A DNA stretch of 64,000 nucleotides, taken from Microvelia longipes (lineage: Eukaryota > Arthropoda > Insecta > Hemiptera > Veliidae). Position numbers and translations under genes: made by a program. Within the stretch, counting starts at the first letter, position 1. Every line of letters begins with the position of its first letter. This document shows, in pieces, positions 1 to 10,859 of this stretch. The stretch lies in contig JACMZG010001911.1 of assembly GCA_018340805.1 (NCBI GenBank), forward strand, positions 48,927,702 to 48,991,701, in the 5' to 3' direction. A model generated the notes under the pieces. The model saw nothing but the letters and a program-made list of their open reading frames with translations, searched no databases and was not told the origin of the DNA.

Positions 1-182
1 ATTAGAAGAAAAAAATATTTCCCTCTGTATAGAAGAAAAAATTTCAATGATGAAGAAAATTAATAAAAAAAAATACCCAATAAGAAATACCATTTTTTTA
101 ACTCCTATTAAGTTTGACTCTTCTTAGAGGACAAAAATCCAAAGAACAAAATAGTAGAATCGAAATAAAAAATAAAAAATCT
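1..182. other. AT-rich non-coding edge
   Basis: Homopolymer-rich AT sequence without a credible reading frame. I see no gene, splice pair or repeat structure here. Confidence 0.5.
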
Positions 183-405
183 ATTACGGGGTACCTTGGA
201 ACTTTTTTTATCACATCATAATCGCTACACTTATACTCCCTACTTCGGACTCGCTTCGCTCGTCCTCAGAATATACAAGTCGTTAAAATTATACTGCAAA
301 ACGTCTTTAGACTCGCTTTAATTAATCGCAAGTTTCTACGTATAATGATTTTTCGAAGTTTTTGCTGAGTCATCATTGTGGGTCAGTGAAGTAAACATAA
401 GGAAA
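183..405 (-). repeat. Dispersed repeat family A, reverse copy
   Basis: Begins with a KpnI-like GGGGTACC block, then the short motif CTCGCTTCGCTCG, then a stretch ending in a tgagtcatcattgtgggt block. The same order occurs at 44435-44735 and 49258-50020, and in reverse complement at 51375-51815. No coding capacity is visible. The element class is unknown. Confidence 0.6.
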
Positions 406-2165
406 AGCCCCCTCCCCTTTAAACTTACGTCATACATACTGTCATCTAATCCTAATATGACAACCTGATAAGCTCCACTAGAAGTAATAAAAATATAATA
501 TTCATAGTATAATTCATTCATTTCATTGTAATTCATAAATCTAAGATTTAAAAAAAAAGCTCTGTTATTCATTTTAAATTCTTCTTTCCTACCTTTTTAA
601 AAAATTAAGGTAAAAACAGCGCACTAGAGAATAAAAGGGCTGACTTTTCAGATAGAGCCGACCGACAATTTTTCTAAAGTAGATTGAATACTGATTTCTA
701 TCTCTATTCACTTTCCGACAATGAAAATGTTTTTTTTTTACCAGTGCTGTGAATTCAATAAAAAATAATCCATCACATCGCAACAAAAGAAATGGATAAA
801 ATTGCAGGAATCAAAGATAATTTATATTGATTGACGCCTTTTTACCATTTGATGTAATTTTGACAAGAAACTCGTTAAATAAATTTTTTTAAAGATAAAA
901 TAATTGTTGGACAAATAGGTTTGCTACTGGAAAAAAATACTACATACAAAGATAAAAATTATAAAACTATTCCAGAAAATTTCTAAAATACGATTCTATG
1001 TTAAATGTAAATATTTGGGTACAGGGTACATCGAAACAGTAGTCACAAAAATTTAATTTTTTTTTCGGATTTTGTTGATTAGGCAAAACTATAGATATAA
1101 TTCTAAAATCAGCACATCACAGCAATATTCGTACTCAATTAAGTTCTATAATCTCTCTAATTTATAGCGCATTTTGTTTTAAAAAAATCCGAATAAATTA
1201 AATAACAAGTTGTGGCCTTACTGTTCAAGTTATACCGGAAACTTAAGCTAGAAATAGATTGTTAAGCAATAAATTTCGCATTTCCAAAAATTTCCGGCAA
1301 ATATTTAAACATTGAATTTTACCGATTTTTTTAAAACTTCTGCCGACTCAAAAGAAGAATGGACGTACATAAAGACAACAATTTTTTTGATTTATTGGCA
1401 CCTGTAAGCCCTGAAACACCCTTACATGTTTTGATGAGACACGTTGGCGTCCTATATTTTCAATTTTGGTCTGTTATACCAGACCAAAAAAAAAGTAATA
1501 AATCATGGTAAATAAAAATTGTTAAATGTTTTATTTACATTTCATTTACTCCTGTACTGTTATAGGAGAAAGTGAAGCAAAATAATAATAATAAAATCAA
1601 AACTATACTTGCATCGCTATAGCTATAAATTATTAGTTTATTAGCAAAATTTAAGTCTACAAATAAAATTCTTTAAAACTGAGTAATGTATCTATTTAAA
1701 TAACTATAAGTGCCATAGAAAAGCTTAATTCAAAGCAATTTTCTCTGAGTCGATGCAAGAATCTAATTTTCAGTGCATCTCTATCTGACCTCGTTTATCG
1801 TATCGATTGTTAACTCAAACCAATTTACTGATATATATCAATTAACAACGTCCACAGAGAGAAATTCAAGGAAAACTCGTCCCAGAGAATTAAGATAAAC
1901 TACTTTATTAACTTTATTAAAGACATTATTCTTGACATTTATCTATAATTGATCGCAAGTATTATTTTAGAAGAAACGTTATCTGTGTCTGATATAACAG
2001 GTTTATCCAACACCAGGCCACAGAAATGATTTGATAACATTATCATGGCAGAAGATTTGTTCGAAATATAAGATTTGTTCATATAGGATGAGACATAAAC
2101 AATGTTTATAAGCGAATTTTTAAAGAAAATTACGGTAATGAGGTCGCCGGTATAAAAATTTGTGC
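406..2165. other. No gene seen
   Basis: AT-rich sequence of 1.7 kb with short chance frames only. A fragment near 1018 (GGGTACAGGGTACATCGAA) resembles the GGGGTACC end of family A, so old repeat debris is likely. No exon could be supported. Confidence 0.5.
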
Positions 2166-2456
2166 AACTTTAAAAGGGAAATTTAATACTAGTTAATTTT
2201 GCAATATTTAAAGTGAAAATTTAATATTAGTTAATTTTGCAATATTTAAAGTGGAAATTTAATAGTTGTTAATTTTGCAATGTTTAAAGTGGAAATTTAA
2301 TACTAGTTAATTTTGCAATATTTAAAGTGGAAATTAATACTTTAATTTGCAATATTTGTGGAAATTTAATACTAGTTAATTTACAATATTTAAAGTGGCA
2401 ATTTAATACTAGTTAATTTTGCAATATTTAAAGTGGAAATTTAATACTTGTTTTAT
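2166..2456. repeat. Tandem repeat, unit about 38-40 bp, about 7 copies
   Basis: The unit reads roughly gtggaaatttaatactagtt then aattttgcaatatttaaa, repeated head to tail with small indels. One unit near 2330-2360 has lost internal bases. It is a simple non-coding minisatellite. Confidence 0.85.
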
Positions 2457-3424
2457 TCTGAAATAAGCAAAACGTTTTCGAAAAAGTTTTGGCAATTTCC
2501 CCCTATTTAGTTTTTCCCTAGGGACTTTATCCCATTATAACTTTATGAAGGGACACACTAAATGTAGTTTGACGACTTAAGTAAATCAAATTTGAATTCA
2601 AATTGAGAAACTAAAATTCTTATTTTAGTGAGAAGTTGTTACAATCAACTGCAAATCAAGTGCATACTTTGATTTTGATTAAACTTTATGTTAATTTCAT
2701 TAACCTAATTGAAATTTAGAAGATTGAAACACAAAGCACCTCTTTTACACTTCAAATTGTAAAGATTTAATATTAAGTAGAATGTCTTGGGTAAAATTAC
2801 AAAAATACTCCTTGATTAAAAAAAAGAAAAAGACGTTAAAGCGAAATAGATTTAAGATTTTCCTCTGATTTAGATTGTAACAGGTAAATAAAAAAGAAAA
2901 TAAAACGAGAGAGAGACGTGAAAATGGGAAAATGCGACAACTGGATTTATTAAGAGTTTCTCAGTAAGAAATTGACGACAAACCAAACTGGTGTAAGGAC
3001 AATTTCTCCGACAAGAAATAAGAGACAAAAGGTCTAGTAAAGCGAACACTTAGAGGAACAACAAAATAAATGGCGTACAATTGATTAAAATAACAAAATG
3101 GACGACAATTTAGGAACTAAAAGACTTTCCGTAAGGGTTTCACCATTTAGCCAGCATAGCTAAATGAACAGAGTGATATTGCTTTAAAACCTTTCCCTTG
3201 ATGAAATGTAACACCACTTTCACCGAGTAATTTAATTTAAGAATCAAATGTAATATGTTAATTAACTATTAGGTGGGAAAGTTATCCATTTTAATTTTAG
3301 ATTTCATTGAAAATTATTTCATTAGGTTAGAAGAAAATGTTTTGGTTTTATTTTGGAATGCTTTAGTATACTTTCCTTCATTATAAATTTTTATCAAATA
3401 AAATTCAACATAAGTATAACAAGA
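2457..3424. other. No gene seen
   Basis: AT-rich stretch without a supported exon, RNA or repeat. Frames are short on both strands. Confidence 0.5.
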
Positions 3425-3665
3425 GGCTATATGCTTCTTAGCCGTACAGCGGCTACAAAGTTGCGGTCCTATGTCAATTTGCCATATTTACTAGTTTATA
3501 AAAGTGGCACACTGCCACGATAAAGGAGAATTTTCAAATTTATGGGTCCGAAAACATGATTTGTTCACATAAATTTATATATGTCAACCGATATAAACTA
3601 AAGTAATGCTGACTTTACAATTTAAGTTAGTAAATTTGTAAACCATACATAGTAGTTCATGTGTG
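3425..3665 (+). repeat. Dispersed repeat family B, copy 1
   Basis: Contains the block AGTGGCACACTGCCACGATA, then attttca, then a ttgtaaaccatac block and acatgtgtgtaaca near the end. The same order is seen at 8635-8880 and, more diverged, at 14190-14400 and 35370-35600, all in the same orientation. A GC-richer lead-in (gtacagcggctac) precedes each copy. Class unknown; non-coding. Confidence 0.65.
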
Positions 3666-3712
3666 TAACATTTCATTTCAATTATACTACTTTTTGAAAT
3701 TATTAAAAGATA

Positions 3713-3958
3713 ATAAGCGAGAGGAAATGGGGATGGGCAGGACATATTGTCAGAAGTCATGATGATAGTTTGACAAAAAAGATGATACAGTGGTATCCGA
3801 GAGATAGGCAAAGGAATAGAGGGAGACCAAGGATAAGATGGGACGAGGAGATTAGGAAGATTTGTGGTGAGGAAACATGGCAAAGGGTCGCGTGGGAGAG
3901 GAAAGAGTGGATCAGGATGGGAGAAATATATAGAAACGTTTGGCTTTACAAAGAGTAA
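3713..3958 (+). pseudogene. 3' fragment of an RTE-type LINE polyprotein
   Basis: An open frame reads through this stretch and ends at a stop after 3955. It carries the order of motifs typical of the C-terminal tail of RTE-type and related endonuclease/reverse transcriptases. These are WGWAGHI near the start, RDRQRNRGRPRIRW in the middle, then a tryptophan-rich WQRVAWERKEW and a terminal MGEIYRNVW. No endonuclease or RT core lies upstream, where the frame is lost into family B sequence, so this is a 5'-truncated copy. The codons are intact over about 80 residues, so it is not extremely old. The clade is inferred from the motif order; the coding reading itself is clear. Confidence 0.8.
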
Positions 3959-4680
3959 CATTATTCTGTAATTAAATAATGAACATAAATTGCATGAATA
4001 AAAATTATTTATAGATAAATCCAAAATAACAATAAAAAAATACGAATATGGAAATTAGAAATTCAATAAAGATAAAAGTAACATATAAAGATATTAAAGT
4101 AAGGAATGTATTAAAAATAAAATAATTATGAATATGTAATAAGAACATTAAGAGAGAAAAATATAGAATAGTAGGAAAATAGAAGAGAAGTAAATATAAG
4201 TTTACAATTAAGGTAAAATGCAGTATTATGTTTGTTTTGTGTATAATGTAATGTAAAATCAAGTTTTGTCATAATTATTTGTGTTGTATTGTTATACTGT
4301 TGTATTTATTAGTTATAAATTCCTAATTTAATAGTATTTATTATATTATAGTATAGTTTAGTATTAGTTCTAGTATAATAATCTAATAGTACTGCTAATA
4401 GCGCTGTAATGGTGTACTACTAGCAGGATACAATAATAATAATAATATCATGATAGTATTAGTCTATGTATTGTAGGCCTTCGACTATCTTCTTAGAAGA
4501 AGTCCTTTGTATATTAGTTATTTTTTTATACTATTTGTGATTTTATTATTTATTGTTTTAAATTGAGTTTTGGACATATTTTCATCACGTCTCATTAATT
4601 AAACAAGAAAAAGTTGCTAAATAGTTCACATGATAGAAGAGGTGGATGAAAAAACATAAAAAAGTGTCAAAAATGTGTGC
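3959..4680. other. AT-rich tract after the RTE fragment
   Basis: Probably the decayed 3' untranslated part of the RTE fragment followed by AT-rich DNA. A short ATAATAATAATAATATC run lies near 4430. No further coding signal. Confidence 0.35.
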
Positions 4681-4685
4681 GTTCC

Positions 4686-4752
4686 CCGAGAGGATTGAAC
4701 TTGTAACCATCAAGTTCAGAGACTTTCATGCTACAGACTGAGCTAAAGAAAA
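4686..4752 (-). pseudogene. tRNA-like sequence (tRNA pseudogene or SINE head)
   Basis: On the minus strand a good A box (TAGCTCAGTCTG) is followed about 35 nt later by a B-box-like AGTTCAATCCT. The D and T loops are recognisable. The T stem and acceptor stem do not pair well, so it is unlikely to be a working tRNA. It reads best as a decayed tRNA gene or the tRNA-derived head of a short retroposon. Confidence 0.5.
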
Positions 4753-4979
4753 ATGCGGTGAGAGAGTTAAATCTTGCCATGGAAACCATGGTTATTTTAT
4801 TCCCGTTATTTACTCATCTTACTCATTTACTCAAGTTAAGAGTTATATCTGTCCTGCTTTTTAGCGAATTTCCTTTGGAAATTCGCCTAATGGGGTAGGC
4901 GTCATGGCGGAATTCGAACCTCGGACCACGACACAAATCCGTTTCAGAGGTCCCCTAATGACGAAAAAAAAATTTTCGC

Positions 4980-4985
<6 letters not shown>

Positions 4986-5068
<83 letters not shown>

Positions 5069-5100
5069 ATATAATATATATATATATATATACATATATT
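4986..5100. repeat. (TA)n microsatellite
   Basis: About 110 bp of TA dinucleotides with a few interruptions. It sits at the same place as the (TA)n tract in the second copy of the foldback family (38696-38938), directly after a block containing ACAAATCC and AGGTCCC. It is therefore probably part of the element rather than independent. Confidence 0.95.
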
Positions 5101-5698
5101 TCAGACATTTCTGTAACACTCTATAGGTTTGGAGGACACGAACCCTATTGAAAACCAGGTTTTGTGTGACGTCATTAACCCGGTTTGCTGAGTCAGCGAA
5201 ATTTTAAAAAAGCAAAATTCAGGGTTAATATTTTTTCCCGCGAAAAAGGTCAATATTTATGTTTTTTGAGACGCTTAATCGAATGAAACCGGTCCAAAGT
5301 CGATACGACCACTCTAAGTGACCTAAAATCGAAAAAACCATTGTAAATTACCCAAAACCAAAATTTAGGTCGATAAAAAAAAATTTCGAGTAGGGTGTCG
5401 TTTCTATGTATTTTTGGGCGCTGAATCGAATGAAACCGGTCCGAAGTCGATACGACCATCTAAGTGACCAAAAAAGGTCGAAAAAACCACAAAAATTATA
5501 GAAAACCAAAATTACGGTCGTTGAAAATTAAATTCGAGTAGGGTGTCGTTTTCAATGTTTTTTGGGCCTCTGAGTTGAATGCCAGTGGTCCGGAGTCAAT
5601 ACGACCACTCAAACTCAAGGTACCTGGTTCACATCCTGGAAGGTCGATAATTTTTTATCGTTTTTTTTTTACTTAATATAAGTTTACAACTAGAAAAA

Positions 5699-6106
5699 TA
5701 ATTCTGGCGCGGTGATCCGCATGTCGGGCGAATTTCCTTTGGATGCGAGCACTCAAACCCAGAGTACCTGGGTTCAAATCCTAGTAGGGACAATAATTTT
5801 TTACTGTTTTTTTACCTAATATAAGTTTACAAGTAGAAAATAATTCTGGCGCGGTGGTCCGCATGTCGGGCGAATTCCTTTGGATGCGTGTTTCCGTGCC
5901 TTTTACATTATATAAGTTTACAACTACTAAATAAATAATTCCGGCGCGGTGGTCCCCTGTCGGGCGAATTTCATTAGAATGCGTGTTTCCGTGCTAAACA
6001 ACCCATATCTTGCTTATGCAAGAACCATGCCATTGCGTGGTTCCGGTTCATGCTGTCAAGCACTGCTCGTAACTCATTTTGTCTGTATTTTCCAAAGGAA
6101 ATGCGC
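5699..6106 (+). repeat. Foldback left arm
   Basis: Three direct sub-repeats each begin with an attctggcgcggtgg block followed by GCATGTCGGGCGAATT (starting near 5700, 5846 and 5939). The arm ends with ttttccaaaggaaatgcgc. By eye the whole arm matches the reverse complement of 6733-7136 with only scattered single-base differences. Arms of about 405 bp around a spacer of about 625 bp could form a very long hairpin. Confidence 0.85.
5700..5815 (+). ncRNA. tRNA-like unit with A-box-like and B-box motifs
   Basis: TGGCGCGGTGG (near 5704) fits an A box loosely. GGTTCAAATCC (near 5773) is a good B box inside a foldable T arm: a five-base stem with one wobble and a seven-base loop. T-runs that could stop RNA polymerase III follow at about 5795-5811. 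The spacing between boxes is longer than in a normal tRNA. This suggests a tRNA-derived Pol III unit, not a working tRNA. Confidence 0.45.
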
Positions 6107-6136
6107 TAAAACCTTTAAAGATAACTGACTAAGTCT

Positions 6137-6457
6137 TAGTGGTTCCAACCAGGGGTCCTGGGACCCCTTGGGGGTCCCAAATGAGTTTTAGGGGGTCCCG
6201 GAGCAATTTTACAAACTACATTGTAAAAGTAAAAAAAATAGATTTTTTTTCTTATGTGTGTGTAACTTCAATAAATAATTAAATTATTAATTATATATGA
6301 ATTATTTATATAATGATTAGAGTTAGAATTTTATTTATTACTATCCGTCCCTATAAGTATAAGTTATAAATTTATATAAAAATTGAAGAAATAGTAAATG
6401 TTAGTATTCTTTATTTTTGGTATTTACCTTGCCTCTATATATGATAATAATAGCAAA

Positions 6458-6506
<49 letters not shown>

Positions 6507-6515
6507 TATATATAT

Positions 6516-6559
<44 letters not shown>

Positions 6560-6632
6560 TATAGCAAGGGGTCCGGGAAGTAGTTCAAAATATTTTAGGG
6601 GTCCCAAGTATAAAAAAGGTTGGGAACCACTG
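6137..6632. mobile_element. Non-autonomous hAT-like MITE nested in the foldback spacer
   Basis: The ends are TAGTGGTTCCAACC (6137) and GGTTGGGAACCACTG (ending 6632), imperfect inverted repeats of the CAGTGGTTCCCAACC type known from hAT superfamily termini. Just inside are G/C-rich inverted blocks (ggggtcctgggacccc; ggggtcc). The interior is AT-rich with a (TA)n tract and no transposase. Flanking 8-mers share only the CTAAG core, so a target duplication is suggested but not clear. About 496 bp long. Family assignment rests on the termini. Confidence 0.7.
6458..6563. repeat. (TA)n microsatellite inside the hAT-like MITE
   Basis: TA repeats of about 105 bp interrupted by a few TAATAT steps, just before the 3' terminal inverted repeat of the MITE. 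Confidence 0.95.
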
Positions 6633-6732
6633 CTCTAAGATAAGTAACTACGCTTTAAACTAGTGCAAATAATAGTGCGTACTTTGCCTCTAATTTTAGA
6701 GGCAAATTTTGTACAACCAACTAGATAATTAT

Positions 6733-7136
6733 GCGCATTTCCTTTGGAAAATACAGACAAAATGAGTTACGACAGTGCTTGACAGCATGAACCGGAACCA
6801 CGCAATGGGCATGGTTCTTGCATAAGCAAGATATGGTTTTAGCACGGAAACACGCATTCTAAATGAAATTCGCCCGACAGGGGACCACCGCGCCGGAATA
6901 TTTATTTAGTAGTTGTAAACTTATATAATGTAAAAGGCACGGAAACACGCATCCAAAGGAAATTCGCCCGACATGCGACCACCGCGCCAGAATTATTTTC
7001 TAGTTGTAAACTTATATTAGGTAAAAAAAATAAAAAATTATTGTCCCTACTAGGATTTGAACCCAGGTACTCTGGGTTTGAGTGCTCGCATCCAAAGGAA
7101 ATTCGCCCGACATGCGGATCACCGCGCCAGAATTTT
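6733..7136 (-). repeat. Foldback right arm
   Basis: Reverse complement of 5699-6106, starting at GCGCATTTCCTTTGG and ending at accgcgccagaatttt. It includes the reversed T arm (GGATTTGAACCC, near 7050). Sequence equivalent to the outer left part of the element (4858-5690) does not follow it, so the right side is shorter than the left. Confidence 0.85.
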
Positions 7137-8634
7137 ATTATTTTGTGAAGTGTTCATTTTCTCTTCACGTCTGGAGAAATCAATACTTTTCCTTCCTTTT
7201 AGAAGAAAAGTAAAATAAATCCTCTTAATACAAAACTAAGTACCCCTATGTCATACCACAAAAACTTTAAACTGGCCTTCCTGCGGCCAGCAATTAGCAT
7301 TTAAATGTCTTATAAACTGTGCTGTGCTGGCATCAAAAAGTTTTTGAAAGTTAAAGAAGATCAGCTGTTTTGACTTTTTCTTTTTTATAAATTCTTTATT
7401 ATATGTACAAAATTTCGTTTGGTACATAATGAACCAAATAACCAAAATTTGGTAATTTGGAACATAATAAACAAAATGTACAAAATTCTCCTCTCAAGTA
7501 ATAAAAATGCTGGTTAAAATTTTATACATCTTAACATATCTTTAAATACCAATAAACTTGTCGGGGATCTGATATTTGTAATTAAAATATTTCCAAATGT
7601 TTAAAACAAACTTAGTCTTGTCATTGAAGTTAAAAGTTTTATTTAAAGTGAAGTAAGGATCTTTATAAACTTATTAAGTTCCTAAACTAAACTAAAAACT
7701 TTCAGGTATTTGTTAAATTACTTGTTCCAAAAAAGAGTTTTTAAAATCACTTAATTCATTAAGTTATAGCATCAAACATGATTTTTTATTATCCTATTTA
7801 TTATAAAGGAGAAAAAGTATTGAGCTACTTTTCTGGGATAGTTCTAAAAACATAAAATTTTTACGAGTCTTCTGTTGAAGCGGTAAAGGGATTTTTTTGT
7901 AAGATGACTCTCAGGTATTATAAAAATGACATATAGGATGAAAACTCTGAGGCAATAAAAGAATGCCATAGGTTGGCACAATGATTCTATGACATATTTT
8001 CAATTTTACAACTTCATATACTCTTCGTAGCTTGATAATGCCCCACTTAGTAATGTATTATAGTGCTAAGAAGGTTAGCTATAAAATATTTCAACGTTCA
8101 GGCTAATGTAGATGATGGAATAATCCCCGGCAAATTTAAAGCATAATGAATCCTCTATATCAATCTCTGTTCAGGAGGGTGGTTTTTTATGTTCATGGTT
8201 TTCTAAAACAATCAAAACCCTTATCAAGTCCAAGCAAAAAGGAACACTTCCTACCACGGATTCAATTTAATCCAAAGGCTCTCGCGACTTTAAATGCATA
8301 AACAAAATTGCACCATATTGTTAAAAACTAAGGCTTTCCAAAAGCAATAATTATATAAGTTATCAACAGTATTCCAGATATTTTCCATTCTTTGAAGCGA
8401 TTAAACAGCACTATATAAGATACCCAAATTAAAAGGCTAAAGCTGCCCTGAAAACTACAGCTCCCCCAAAAATCAATACTGCATTGGCACTGGAATGCCA
8501 GAGAACTTTAGAACAGCTAACCAAGAAAACTGATAAAACCAAATTGTTCCCTCTATACACAAGGATTCTTGGAAGGAAACCCTTCCAGGCGTTTGGCATC
8601 TTTACCGCGCCTGGCGTTTTTAGGTCAACAACCG
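7137..8634. other. No gene supported
   Basis: Ordinary AT-rich sequence. A minus-strand frame near 7251-7345 is open for about 30 residues including HLNANCWPQEG, but I found no splice pair or family motif. A plus-strand frame at 8484-8714 runs into repeat family B and is not credible. Confidence 0.4.
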
Positions 8635-8880
8635 CTTCGCTGGCACATGGTTGTTATCCTTTATCAGTGAGTGATATTACTGGTTTATATAAGTGGCATA
8701 CTGTCACGATATAAGCGAATTTTCATTTATATCAGTCCAACAAACGTGATATGTTTACATTGTGTTATATATGTCAAACCATCAAACCGGGACTAATTCT
8801 GATAATATAATTTAGCTTTGTATTTTTGTAAACCATACGTAGTAATACACGTGTAAAACATATATCAGCATGATTTAAAG
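8635..8880 (+). repeat. Dispersed repeat family B, copy 2
   Basis: Carries AAGTGGCATACTGTCACGAT, tgtaaaccatacgtagtaa and acacgtgtaaaaca in the same order as copy 1 at 3425-3665. It is preceded by the GC-richer lead-in cttcgctggcaca. Non-coding. Confidence 0.7.
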
Positions 8881-9004
8881 CACTTGTTGAAGATTTGTGA
8901 TTTTTGAAATATTTGTGGGATCTAATGATTCTTGATTCTTTAACCCATGATAATTCATGGGTTAAAGACGTCACACATATAGGGTTCTGGACATTAATAA
9001 GTTT

Positions 9005-9113
9005 GATTTTTGTACAAAGTTTCATTTCGATCTGAGAAAGCGTTCGAAAGTTATCGTGTCCCATAGAAACGTCAAAGAACAAAAATCTTGTACATACTTA
9101 CATACATATATGA

Positions 9114-9122
<9 letters not shown>
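9005..9122 (+). mobile_element. Short LINE 3'-end or SINE-like copy, identical to 15120-15237
   Basis: 118 bp identical to the copy at 15120-15237. It contains ttgtacaaagtttcat, GAAAGCGTTCGAAAGTTATC and a tail of acatacttacatacatat leading into (TA)n. This arrangement (an AAGTTTCA block, a GTTATCG block, then a short tandem tail) is common in 3' untranslated ends of RTE-like LINEs. Upstream, 8940-9004 carries a short hairpin around aacccatgataattcatggg. Confidence 0.7.

Positions 9123-9194
<72 letters not shown>
9112..9194. repeat. (TA)n microsatellite
   Basis: About 80 bp of TA repeats grown on the tail of the preceding short element. Confidence 0.95.
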
Positions 9195-9999
9195 TTGATC
9201 AGAGAGTCCCCTTTCCAAAAAGTCCACCTCCTCCCCTCTACGACCCCAACCTTATAAGCTATTACTTCTTCGAAAATTAGCTAAAATGCTGAGGAAGTGG
9301 CTATGGAAACATTATTAAAGGCTGCTATTGACTGGTTAGGTAGAAAGCTCAAATCCCTAGGTTAAAAAATAAATCTGATTTTTTTAGGAAACTGATAAGA
9401 ATTTGGGAGACCAGGTTTTTAAATATTAGGAAGAGTGGTGCAACACTAGGAGAAACTGGAGCACTTATATGGCAGCATCGTCGCACTTTATCCATTTATT
9501 ATCCACACTATTTATCTTATTGCAGACATACGGTTTAATCTTCCACTCGGTCAATTTTAAAAGCACAGAATCCAAAGACACAGCGGATGAAGTGAAAGAG
9601 TGTAATAAAAAAAGAGAACACAATTTCTAGTTTTAACTTTAATTTCTGCAAAGCTTAATGTTTTTGAAACACAAGATAAGTTTCTGTTTTTAAAAATACC
9701 TTTATTTTCTTATAATTCAACATTAAAACTTATTTTGCTCTATTTTCTTGATATCTAATAGATAATTTTTTATCTTTCCAATAAAATACAGAACAGTAAT
9801 TTGAAACTAATTCTGAAATAATTTCAAGAAGAATTGGTGAGATGAAAAATGTAAAACATGGAGAATGAGCGAAGATATGGAGCATCTTATTAATATAAAA
9901 CGTTTTATTTAATAACATTTAAGAAATTTTGTTACAATTACAATTTTTAAGCTTTTACCACATAGCTTTTGCGGTTGTAAAGGGGACATAGACTACTAG
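9195..9999. other. No gene seen
   Basis: AT-rich sequence without repeat structure or splice-consistent frames. Confidence 0.45.
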
Positions 10000-10440
10000 T
10001 AGAGCCCAGAACATCCACTGTAGAGCCATGAATACTGGACTTCCAGTACAAACCAAGAGCACAGAACATCCACTGTAGAGCCAGGAGCATAGGACATTCT
10101 GTTTATACCCTAGAGTACAGGACATCTAGTGTAGAGCCATGAAATCAGGACAATCAGTTTAAACCCAGGAGCACGGGACATAAAGTGTGGACCCATGAGT
10201 ACTGGACATTGGACGTCCAGCCAGGATTTCCAACTATATCTCCTGGATATAGCCAGGAGTACAGGGCATACAGTATAGAGTCACAAGCATTAGACATTGA
10301 GTGTAAAGCCAGAAGCACAAGGCATCCAACGTAGAGCCAGGAGTCGAGCCCTGAGTCCAGTACATCCAGTGTAGAACCAAGAGCACAGGACATTCAGTTT
10401 TTATCCAGGGGCCAAGGACATTCAGCGTAAAGTCGGAACT
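10000..10440. repeat. Minisatellite, unit about 35 bp, about 12 copies
   Basis: Degenerate head-to-tail units around agagccaggagcacaggaca followed by tccagtgt. The minus-strand frame through it (10154-10393) is just the repeat translated and has no stop by chance, so it is not a gene. Confidence 0.85.
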
Positions 10441-10859
10441 TTAGAAGTTAATAAATTTAAGACAATATTTTGGCGAAAAAATCCTAAATCGGGATTAAAC
10501 CTGAATTATTTGTTACGGGTCTCTTTATGACCTCCCAGTGTATTTAGATAAAGAAATTTCTAAGCTCGTTTGTTTTATTGTTGAACCTGAAGCTATTAAT
10601 TTAGTTTAGGGTCCCAGGGCTGGGAGTGTCAAATAAACTAAGTAATACATTACATCAATATTTAATGCGTTACAAATTCTTTTATTTCTATTTAAGTAAA
10701 TTAATGCAAAAATCAAATTAATAAATATTTAAATTAAATGTAATATTCCATATTGAACATTTGTGTCGTATAAGCTCGGGGCTTGTGTGTGAACTTTTAT
10801 TTAAATACGGCAAATACATCTACGGTTATTGGATCATAAATTTAAGTAGCATCAGCTTG
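10441..10859. other. No gene; shared repeat fragment near 10797
   Basis: ATTTAAATACGGCAAATACA at about 10797 followed by a gtagcatcagctt block recurs in similar form at 21659-21730. An unclassified dispersed repeat is likely. No coding signal. Confidence 0.45.

Larger units (their letters stand above)
4858..7136. mobile_element. Composite foldback-type element, copy 1
   Basis: In order it holds: a lead block with GCGAATTTCC near 4864 and an inverted-looking GGAAATTCGC; a (TA)n tract; three direct repeats of a block containing CCGGTCCGAAGTCGATACGA (5285, 5433 and a diverged copy near 5585); tRNA-like T arms; then a left arm (5699-6106) that returns in reverse complement at 6733-7136. A second, shorter copy of the same arrangement lies at 38590-39866. 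No transposase frame is visible, so it would depend on another element. I infer a foldback transposon; a chimera of SINE-like modules is the alternative. Confidence 0.6.

Noticed and set aside
4686..4752. Functional tRNA gene
   Set aside because: Boxes present but acceptor and T stems do not pair.
6398..6607. ORFs of 61 and 68 residues rich in Tyr and Ile
   Set aside because: Translation of (TA)n on both strands.
7251..7445. Minus-strand frame with HLNANCWPQEG as a possible next receptor exon
   Set aside because: Lacks the Cys, Gly-x-Trp and Trp-x-x-Tyr pattern expected and has no donor.
10154..10393. 79-residue minus-strand ORF
   Set aside because: It is the 35-bp minisatellite translated; periodic and without family motifs.
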